In this document: positions 56,803 through 64,000 of the stretch, piece after piece | Layout: each line of letters begins with the position of its first letter | Position numbering within the stretch: the stretch's first letter is position 1 | Assembly (NCBI RefSeq): GCF_013133795.1 | Contig: NZ_JABGBN010000001.1 | Location: 620,001-684,000 of the forward strand | Source: Pelistega suis | GTDB lineage: Bacteria; Pseudomonadota; Gammaproteobacteria; Burkholderiales; Burkholderiaceae_B | DNA: 64,000 bases | Direction of reading: 5' to 3' | Made by a program: the position numbers and the translations under genes | Notes under the pieces: generated by a model | Database searches by the model: none | What the model was told of the DNA's origin: nothing | Seen by the model: only the letters and a program-made list of their open reading frames with translations

Positions 56803-59013
56803 TTAGTCATTTTTTAATACTTGGATTTCTTGTCGAATAGTTTGTGCTGCCTTTTGCATTTGTTTAACGGGTAGCATAAAAGGTTGATTCTCTGGGGTAT
56901 TGTCTAAATGGGCTGGTGGCTCAGGGATAATGGTCTCTGGTGAGGGAGGTTCTAATAGTGTCAGAATATAGTCAAATTGTTTGGATAGGTCAGGTCCGAG
57001 CGTTTTTAATGCTACTAATAAAGGTCCTAGCGAATTAATCTGGCTGGTCATCGTATTTAATGACATGATGAGACGGTTTAAGCTACCAATATTAATATGA
57101 TGTGATTTTGGTTCACTCAGCATACGTGCATAGCTATCTGCAAAAGCGGCATAAGCATTATGAATGTCACGACGAGCAAGCTGTAAATCAATATAGAGTG
57201 GATTATGCGCAAAGGTGGCTGCTGAGTAGTTATCACCACCCATACCTTTCGTCAATACAGAGTCAATAAACATTAACTCTTTTTGCAGATATTGCTGACT
57301 TGCTTGGATAGTACGCTCTGCTAATTTAATAATTTGGTTTTCTTCCCACCATGGGAAAGCAAAACTACAAGCAAAAGCGATAATACTGGCAATCACCGTA
57401 TCTAAAGCTCGCTCACCGATGATGGTAAAAATATCGGGGCTAATAAAATGAAAGCCAATCAGTACATAGATAGTGATAAACATGGAGCCAGAGCGGAAAT
57501 GATTCACGATAAGTGCTTGCCCTAGAATCATCGCAATTAGCATGGTTACGGTGAGGAAAATGGCATTACCACTAATACTAAATAAGCCTAGCGTGAGTAA
57601 ACAACCGACAACCGTCCCTTGTAGACGCATCATGGTGCGCTGACGGGTGAGTGCAAAACCGGGGCGCATGGTGAGTAAAATGGTAATCGTCACCCAATGA
57701 CTATGGGTAATCAATTTACTTACTAAGGCATTATCTGGGTAAAAAATAATAATGGTATTGGTAATGGCTTGAACAATAGTAATTGCCAAGGTAACACGTA
57801 AGGCATATCTAAAGATAGCCGAACCCATGTGCATATTATCGAGAATAGGTTGTAGACGTAAGGATTGATGGGTACGAAATTGGAGTAAAGATTTATCACG
57901 GCGTAAGGCATCAAGAGGTTTTACCTCGCCTTCGCGAAGATTGTCCGCAATAATATCGACGTAGCGAGCCGCATTACGTAAGCGACGCAATACTTGTACA
58001 ACGAGAGCATAGATTTCAGGCTCATCTTTTACTATCCCTTCTGCTTTAAAACGTTCTAACTCATATTCAATGGCGCGTAGTTCGGCTTTGACGCTATTGC
58101 GATAATTTACCGAGGAATTATGGGCGAGTTTGAGTGCGCAACGTTGTAATGTTCGGCTTAGTTTAATTAAGGTATCACGCATAAAGAGCATGACATCATG
58201 ATTTTGGAAGCGTTGACGGAGCACTTCATAGTCGGTTTGTGTCGCCACCATGGTATCTAATAAGGCAATCATTTCAATAAAGACATTCCACAATACGATA
58301 CGTTGTCGTTGGTGATCTTTGTGGTCTTCGGGAAGATTACGCAATACATTATCACGAGCGGCTTGGTGAGCATCTGTCATGGTAATCATATAGGGCAGAA
58401 GCTTACGAAAGCAGGTATCTAAGTCGTTATTGATATCATAAAAGGCTGCTCTAGCACGCATATAGTCAGCGGTGGCATAGACTGCACTCGCTAGCGTAAG
58501 GCGTTCTTCATGTAGACGAAAAAAATGACTGATGGTGATGCTAAATAAAAAGTAATACGTACTACCTGCAAGTGTAATTAAACTGTAGAAAAAGATATCG
58601 GTTCCTTGAGCGTCTAAACTTAGTGATAGTAGCATCATCAGTAGACAAGCAAAGCCAACAATACCTCCTCGTTTGCCGAACACAGAGAGCATGGAAAATA
58701 AAAATACTTGTGCTGCAATGACTACCCAGATAATCGATGGGAATGGACGTGTTAGACCCGTAATGAGCACGGCTAAGTTCCCAGCAATCAAACCAAAAAG
58801 CATTTCTTTTATGCGGAAACGTTTGGTGCCACCGGGTTGGTCAATAATCGCAATCGCGAGTGCACCTGCAGAAAAGGCAAATCCAAAGTGATACTCTTTT
58901 AGAAAACCAATTAAGATAATAATAGGAAGTAGCACACCAATCCCTTGTCGTAATGCAAAAAAGGGATGTGGACCAGAGATGATACGATTGAATTTGCCTG
59001 TCGAAATATACAT
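56803..59013 (-). CDS. FUSC/YccS-type inner-membrane protein (putative efflux component)
   Basis: About 736 residues from the ATG at 59013 (MYISTGKFNRII). There are two blocks of membrane helices (residues about 20-155 and 375-520), each followed by a soluble helical domain, the duplicated layout of the fusaric-acid-resistance (FUSC) family such as YccS and the aromatic-acid exporter AaeB. Segments such as RPGFALTRQRTMMRLQGTVVG are family hallmarks. A frame from 59088 adds 25 residues without family similarity. There is no neighbouring membrane-fusion protein gene, so a role in aromatic compound efflux is not proved. Confidence 0.82.
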   Translation of the reverse strand: MYISTGKFNRIISGPHPFFALRQGIGVLLPIIILIGFLKEYHFGFAFSAGALAIAIIDQPGGTKRFRIKEMLFGLIAGNLAVLITGLTRPFPSIIWVVIAAQVFLFSMLSVFGKRGGIVGFACLLMMLLSLSLDAQGTDIFFYSLITLAGSTYYFLFSITISHFFRLHEERLTLASAVYATADYMRARAAFYDINNDLDTCFRKLLPYMITMTDAHQAARDNVLRNLPEDHKDHQRQRIVLWNVFIEMIALLDTMVATQTDYEVLRQRFQNHDVMLFMRDTLIKLSRTLQRCALKLAHNSSVNYRNSVKAELRAIEYELERFKAEGIVKDEPEIYALVVQVLRRLRNAARYVDIIADNLREGEVKPLDALRRDKSLLQFRTHQSLRLQPILDNMHMGSAIFRYALRVTLAITIVQAITNTIIIFYPDNALVSKLITHSHWVTITILLTMRPGFALTRQRTMMRLQGTVVGCLLTLGLFSISGNAIFLTVTMLIAMILGQALIVNHFRSGSMFITIYVLIGFHFISPDIFTIIGERALDTVIASIIAFACSFAFPWWEENQIIKLAERTIQASQQYLQKELMFIDSVLTKGMGGDNYSAATFAHNPLYIDLQLARRDIHNAYAAFADSYARMLSEPKSHHINIGSLNRLIMSLNTMTSQINSLGPLLVALKTLGPDLSKQFDYILTLLEPPSPETIIPEPPAHLDNTPENQPFMLPVKQMQKAAQTIRQEIQVLKND

Positions 59014-59088
59014 AGTGCAATAATGCAGAAAATGATTTAGTGGAGATTTTATCACGCACGAAAGTGATAAATCATATGGGAAAGTCAT

Positions 59089-59501
59089 AAAAAGAATACG
59101 TCTTACGGCACGATATTATGATAAGTTGTTGGAAAATTTTCAAAAACGCAAGTGCGAGTTTGCATTATTTTTTGCAATGCGTTAAAGTTTATATTCTTCT
59201 TATACCCCAAGAAGTTGTTGGTAAGCAGAAAAGCTAGCTACCCGCTAGCGATTGATTGCGCCTCTTTATATAGAAAAATCGTTGTTATATTGACCATAAG
59301 TTGGTATAGCGACCTCCGTTTCGAACTCATTGCGTGCTACACGCTATTTGCGCTGACTGGTTGATTCTTAAGCGTTGAGTGAGTAAGGTTTGCAGGTGGA
59401 TAGTCTTTGTGAGATTTGAAACGCTGTGAGTTTTATCACTTCACCTAAGTACCCTAAAACCAAATCAATCCGGTTGGGCTAGTTATGAAAGGACATAAAA
59501 A
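59089..59501. other. Long non-coding region upstream of ilvB, with a degenerate coding remnant
   Basis: 412 bp between divergent genes. On the minus strand, 59360-59180 reads as a broken frame with SSKRRSLYQLMVNITTIF then EAQSIASG before stops. The 19 bp at 59248-59266 (GCGATTGATTGCGCCTCTT) recur at 24918-24936. A GGTT/AACC stem lies near 59458-59478, but I see no Ile/Leu/Val-rich leader peptide or clear attenuator. The ilvB promoter was not identified with confidence. Confidence 0.45.
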
Positions 59502-61223
59502 ATGGAACTTATAGGCGCTGATATTGTCGTGCGTTGCCTTGCCGAACAGGGCGTTAAACATATATTCGGATACCCAGGTGGTGCAGTATTATATATCTAC
59601 GATGCCATCTATAAACAAAAAGATTTTGAACATATTCTTGTTCGCCATGAGCAGGCGGCTGTCCATGCCGCTGATGCATATTCTCGTTCTTCCAAGGAAG
59701 TTGGTGTTTGTCTTGTGACGAGTGGTCCCGGTTTGACCAATGCGGTTACTGGTATTGCGACGGCCTACATGGATTCTATTCCCATGGTGATTATTAGTGG
59801 TCAAGTACCTTCTAGAGCTATAGGTGAAGATGCTTTCCAAGAGTGTGATGCTGTTGGTATTACACGTCCTTGTGTTAAGCATAATTTCCTTGTACGAGAT
59901 GTTAAAGACTTAGCTGATACGATGCGTAAGGCGTTTTATATTGCCAAAACAGGTCGTCCAGGTCCAGTATTGGTGGATATCCCTAAAGATGTATCGATGG
60001 CGATGTGTAAGTACACACCGCCTAAAGCTGAAGTAAAGATGCGCTCCTATGCGCCTACAACGAAAGGGCATAGTGGTCAGATTAAAAAAGCTGCTCAGAT
60101 GTTAGCTGCAGCGCAACGCCCCATGGTGTATGTGGGTGGTGGCGCTATTCTCGCCAATGCTTCAGAAGAGCTCAAAGAATTCGTCCACCTAGTTGGTGCG
60201 CCTTGTACAACGACCTTAATGGCGTTGGGTGCGCTGAGTGCGTCTGATGAGCATTATGTCGGTATGCCAGGTATGCATGGTACGTATGAAGCGAATATGG
60301 CGATGCAACATAGTGATGTATTAATTGCTATCGGTGCTCGTTTTGATGATCGTGTTGTAGGTAATACAAAACACTTTATGTCACAACCGCGCAAAATTAT
60401 TCATATTGATATTGATCCATCGTCTATTTCTAAACGTGTTCGTGCTGATGTTCCTATTGTTGGTAGTGTGAAGGAAGTATTAGAGGAGCTTAATACTGTT
60501 ATTCGAGAGTTGGGCGATCCTCGCGAAAAACAAGCAAAAGCCTTAAAGGCTTGGTGGGAGCAGGTGAATACTTGGAGATCACGTCAATGCTTAGCTTATG
60601 ATACGGAAGCAGATGTGATTAAACCGCAATTTGTGGTGCAGAAACTTTGGGAAGTGACGGGGGGTGATGCCTTTGTGACCTCCGATGTGGGGCAACACCA
60701 AATGTGGGCAGCGCAATACTATCGTTTTAATCAACCGCGTCGTTGGATTAACTCGGGCGGTCTAGGTACGATGGGTGTAGGTTTGCCATATGCGATGGGT
60801 GTTCAAAAAGCTAATCCTGATGCCCAAGTTGCTGTGATTACAGGTGAAGGGTCTATCCAAATGAATATTCAAGAATTGGCGACATGTAAACAATACGGTT
60901 TTACGCCAAAAATTTTATGTTTGAATAATCGTTATTTGGGTATGGTTCGCCAATGGCAAGAGCTTGACTACGAAAAACGTTATTCTGAATCTTATATGGA
61001 TTCTATTCCTGATTTTGTGAAATTAGTGGAAAGCTATGGTCATATAGGCATTCAAGTTGAGCGTAAGGAAGATGTGGAACCCGCTATTCGTGATGCCTTT
61101 GGTAAATATAAAGATCGTCTGGTGTTCTTAAATATCATTACGGATCGTGAAGAAAATGTGTGGCCAATGGTAAAAGCAGGTAAGGGTCTTACTGAAATGC
61201 TTTTAGGTCCAGATGATAAATAG
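59502..61223 (+). CDS. ilvB: Acetolactate synthase, large (catalytic) subunit
   Basis: ThDP/FAD enzyme making acetolactate or acetohydroxybutyrate, the first common step of valine, leucine and isoleucine synthesis. 573 residues. The catalytic Glu is in FGYPGGAVLYIYDAI...RHEQAAVHAADAYSR. The FAD domain is central, and the ThDP/Mg motif GEGSIQMNIQELATCKQYG...NN is in the last third (GEG in place of GDG). AAAGGA precedes the ATG. First gene of ilvBNC, the common Burkholderiales arrangement. Confidence 0.97.
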   Translation: MELIGADIVVRCLAEQGVKHIFGYPGGAVLYIYDAIYKQKDFEHILVRHEQAAVHAADAYSRSSKEVGVCLVTSGPGLTNAVTGIATAYMDSIPMVIISGQVPSRAIGEDAFQECDAVGITRPCVKHNFLVRDVKDLADTMRKAFYIAKTGRPGPVLVDIPKDVSMAMCKYTPPKAEVKMRSYAPTTKGHSGQIKKAAQMLAAAQRPMVYVGGGAILANASEELKEFVHLVGAPCTTTLMALGALSASDEHYVGMPGMHGTYEANMAMQHSDVLIAIGARFDDRVVGNTKHFMSQPRKIIHIDIDPSSISKRVRADVPIVGSVKEVLEELNTVIRELGDPREKQAKALKAWWEQVNTWRSRQCLAYDTEADVIKPQFVVQKLWEVTGGDAFVTSDVGQHQMWAAQYYRFNQPRRWINSGGLGTMGVGLPYAMGVQKANPDAQVAVITGEGSIQMNIQELATCKQYGFTPKILCLNNRYLGMVRQWQELDYEKRYSESYMDSIPDFVKLVESYGHIGIQVERKEDVEPAIRDAFGKYKDRLVFLNIITDREENVWPMVKAGKGLTEMLLGPDDK

Positions 61224-61232
61224 GAGCGCATG

Positions 61233-61724
61233 ATGAAACATATTCTTTCTGTATTATTAGAGAATGCCCCCGGTGCTTTATCACGCGTAGTAGGTTTATT
61301 TTCTGCACGAGGCTATAACATTGAAACATTGACGGTAGCTCCGACAGAGGATCAAACCTTGTCACGGATGACGATTATGACAACAGGCTCTGATGAGATG
61401 ATTGAGCAGATTACTAAGCATCTCAATCGTTTAGTGGATGTGGTCAAAGTAGTTGATTTAACAGAGGGCGAGCACGTTGAGCGTGAACTGATGATGATTA
61501 AGGTGCGCGCTGTGGGTAAAGAGCGTGAAGAACTTATGCGCTTGACAGAGATTTTCCGTGGGCATATCGTGGATGTGACGGACAAGACCTACACCATTGA
61601 ATTAACAGGCGATCAAGCAAAGATTCAAGCCTTTATTAATACCCTTGAGAAAAGTTCGATTTTAGAAACCGTTCGTACAGGTGTATCAGGCATTGGTCGC
61701 GCAGAGCGTATTTTAAAAGTTTAA
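61233..61724 (+). CDS. ilvN: Acetolactate synthase, small (regulatory) subunit
   Basis: Regulatory partner that stimulates IlvB and confers feedback inhibition by branched-chain amino acids through its N-terminal ACT domain (HILSVLLENAPGALSRVVGLF). 163 residues from the ATG at 61233, which has AGGAG 6 nt upstream; the ATG one codon earlier (61230) is too close to it. The gene starts 9 bp after ilvB stops. The long form with a C-terminal domain resembles IlvH/IlvN of other Burkholderiales. Confidence 0.96.
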   Translation: MKHILSVLLENAPGALSRVVGLFSARGYNIETLTVAPTEDQTLSRMTIMTTGSDEMIEQITKHLNRLVDVVKVVDLTEGEHVERELMMIKVRAVGKEREELMRLTEIFRGHIVDVTDKTYTIELTGDQAKIQAFINTLEKSSILETVRTGVSGIGRAERILKV

Positions 61725-61799
61725 GTATGATGAATAGCTTATCTAGTGGTAATGGATAGGTGTTTCATACAAAATTTGTAGTAATAGATTCCTTTTTGA

Positions 61800-62873
<1,074 letters not shown>

Positions 62874-62950
62874 TTTTAATCGCTTTTATTAAGAGATTAA
62901 GAGCAAGCCTGCATGTGCGTGAGGTAATCCTGAAAAGGAGGCTCGTTAAT

Positions 62951-62985
62951 AAACCCCTGTTCAAATTGAGCAGGGGTTTTGCTTT
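62951..62985 (+). terminator. Terminator of the ilvBNC operon
   Basis: AAACCCCTGTTCAA pairs imperfectly with TTGAGCAGGGGTTTT (GAACAGGGG-type stem), followed by a short T-rich tail, 77 bp after ilvC. Confidence 0.88.
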
Positions 62986-63012
62986 AAACGTATATATGTT
63001 GATTTAATATTT

Positions 63013-63029
63013 TGCACAAAAACAGTGCA
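63013..63029. promoter_or_regulatory. NtrC-like binding site upstream of the amino-acid-binding protein gene
   Basis: TGCACAAAAACAGTGCA matches 14 of 17 positions of the enterobacterial NtrC consensus TGCACCAAAATGGTGCA, with both TGCAC/GTGCA arms perfect. No convincing sigma-54 -24/-12 pair lies between it and the gene, so the site could serve another regulator. TTGCAC within it could also act as a -35. Confidence 0.4.
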
Positions 63030-63147
63030 TAAAATAGGCTAAAATTTTATTATCTGTAGGATAAACAACAGAAAGTTGATTTAAGTTTGAACTAGGCGTA
63101 GGCTTACGTTCGAGGACGTTAATAAAGTGAAATATTAGGGAGTAGAG

Positions 63148-63924
63148 ATGATCAAAAAACTATGTTTAGCTATCGCATTATCATTCGGTGCTTTAACGAG
63201 TGTCGCCGCACAAGAAGAAACCTTAAAAATTGGTGTGGAAGCGATGTATCCACCTTTTGAAAGTAAAGATGAGAGTGGTAAGCTGGTTGGCTTTGATATT
63301 GAATTGGCCGATGCGGTATGCGCTAAATTAAAAGCAAAGTGCGAATGGGTAGAGTCAAGTTTTGATGGTCTGATTCCTGCGTTAAATGCCCGTAAATTTG
63401 ATTTTATTAATTCCAATATGCACATCACAGAGCAACGCTTAAAGGTGATTAATTTTACAACGCCGATTTATGACGTGCCTTCTCAGTTAATCGTGGCAAA
63501 GGATATTGACCTAAATGATTTAAGTGCCGAAAGTCTCAAAGCGAAAAATATCGCTGTGGGCGTATTACAAGGCTCTTCTCAAGAGCGTTATGCTAAAAAA
63601 CATTGGCAAGCTAATGGTGTCAAAGTGGTTTCTTACCCAAACCAAGATCAGGTATATGCTGATTTAGAAAATAAACGTATTCAGGGTGCATTCCAGAACT
63701 CAGCTTCTAGCTTATTTGAAAAAAATGCTGGGGCTAATTTTAAACATATCGCGCAGTTTGCCGAAGACAAAGAAGTGTTGGGCGTAGGTATTGGCTTTGG
63801 TGTGCGCAAAAAGGATACTGAGCTCAAAGAGCGTTTAGATAAGGCGATTGATGAGTTGAAAAAAGAGGGTTTTATTAAAGAGCTTTCAATGAAGTATTTC
63901 CAAGCCGATTGGACAGCGAAGTAG
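63148..63924 (+). CDS. Periplasmic amino-acid-binding protein of an ABC transporter
   Basis: 258 residues with a signal peptide (MIKKLCLAIALSFGALTSVA then AQ). The SBP_bac_3 fold follows with LKIGVEAMYPPFESKDESGK, GFDIELADAVCAKL, SFDGLIPALNARKFDFINSNMHITEQR and GVLQGSSQERYAKK. These match the lysine/arginine/ornithine/histidine-type binding proteins; the paired cysteines in CAKLKAKCEW are also typical of that group. Exact ligand not readable. A possible ribosome-binding site for a following gene (AAAGGAAG) lies at the window edge, presumably the permease. Confidence 0.9.
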   Translation: MIKKLCLAIALSFGALTSVAAQEETLKIGVEAMYPPFESKDESGKLVGFDIELADAVCAKLKAKCEWVESSFDGLIPALNARKFDFINSNMHITEQRLKVINFTTPIYDVPSQLIVAKDIDLNDLSAESLKAKNIAVGVLQGSSQERYAKKHWQANGVKVVSYPNQDQVYADLENKRIQGAFQNSASSLFEKNAGANFKHIAQFAEDKEVLGVGIGFGVRKKDTELKERLDKAIDELKKEGFIKELSMKYFQADWTAK

Positions 63925-64000
63925 TTAATCGTATCGCGTTGATAAAGAGCGTTAGTCCAGTCGTATTTACGGCAAAATTTTATTAAACAAAAGGAAGTAA
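63925..64000 (+). other. Spacer ending in a ribosome-binding site at the window edge
   Basis: 76 bp with no gene. AAAGGAAG at the very end suggests that the next gene, probably an ABC permease, starts just outside the window. Confidence 0.4.

Noticed and set aside
63030-63147. Sigma-54 promoter downstream of the NtrC-like site
   Set aside because: No GG-N10-GC pair with a fair TGGCAC/TTGC context was found by eye.

Overview
The window looks like chromosome of a low-GC, Gram-negative betaproteobacterium. Order Burkholderiales and family Alcaligenaceae (the Pelistega/Taylorella/Oligella side) is my best guess. This rests on gene order and protein character, not on a database search. Supporting blocks are bamE-dapB divergent from fur; recN and nadK divergent from hrcA-hemH, followed by grpE-dnaK-dnaJ; trxB divergent from ftsK-lolA-rarA with serS downstream; ilvB-ilvN-ilvC; a DUF1841 gene; and two YadA-type trimeric autotransporters.

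Layout. Positions 1-1401 hold the start of a Dyp-type peroxidase gene and a lone trpB, both on the minus strand. Positions 1.6-9.8 kb are an AT-rich accessory segment: a 1190-residue superfamily-1 helicase, a Fic-domain protein under a palindromic promoter/operator, a detached winged-helix tail, two related AAA/DUF4143 ATPases, and what may be a decayed insertion sequence. It ends at three identical tRNA-Gly(GCC) genes. Positions 10.4-24.8 kb are housekeeping: murB, a DUF3100 membrane protein, a UPF0114 protein, dapB, bamE, fur, recN, nadK, hrcA, hemH, a gamma-carbonic-anhydrase-like protein, then grpE, dnaK and dnaJ, where two sigma-32-like promoters are visible.

After a tRNA-Val(GAC) gene comes a 2799-residue trimeric autotransporter (25.4-33.8 kb) containing a 1179-bp repeat unit. 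On the minus strand a tight four-gene cluster follows (DUF1841, MoxR ATPase, VWA protein, M16 peptidase; 39.1-33.9 kb). Then come icd and trhO, then DUF441, smr and trxB (minus), then ftsK, lolA, rarA, ltaE and serS. A second trimeric autotransporter (51.3-54.6 kb) has a run of 12 C between its best ribosome-binding site and its signal peptide, a strong sign of phase variation. The window closes with yaaA, an MFS transporter, a FUSC-family membrane protein (minus), ilvBNC, and a periplasmic amino-acid-binding protein with an NtrC-like site upstream.

How it fits together. Core metabolism (Trp, Lys/DAP, branched-chain amino acids, NADP, haem, peptidoglycan), envelope biogenesis (BamE, LolA) and chromosome maintenance (FtsK, RecN, RarA) surround two surface adhesins and one accessory island. 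The adhesins (length variation by repeat recombination in one, on/off switching by the C tract in the other) and the Fic/helicase/ATPase island are the parts that would vary between strains. No complete transposon, prophage or CRISPR array is visible.
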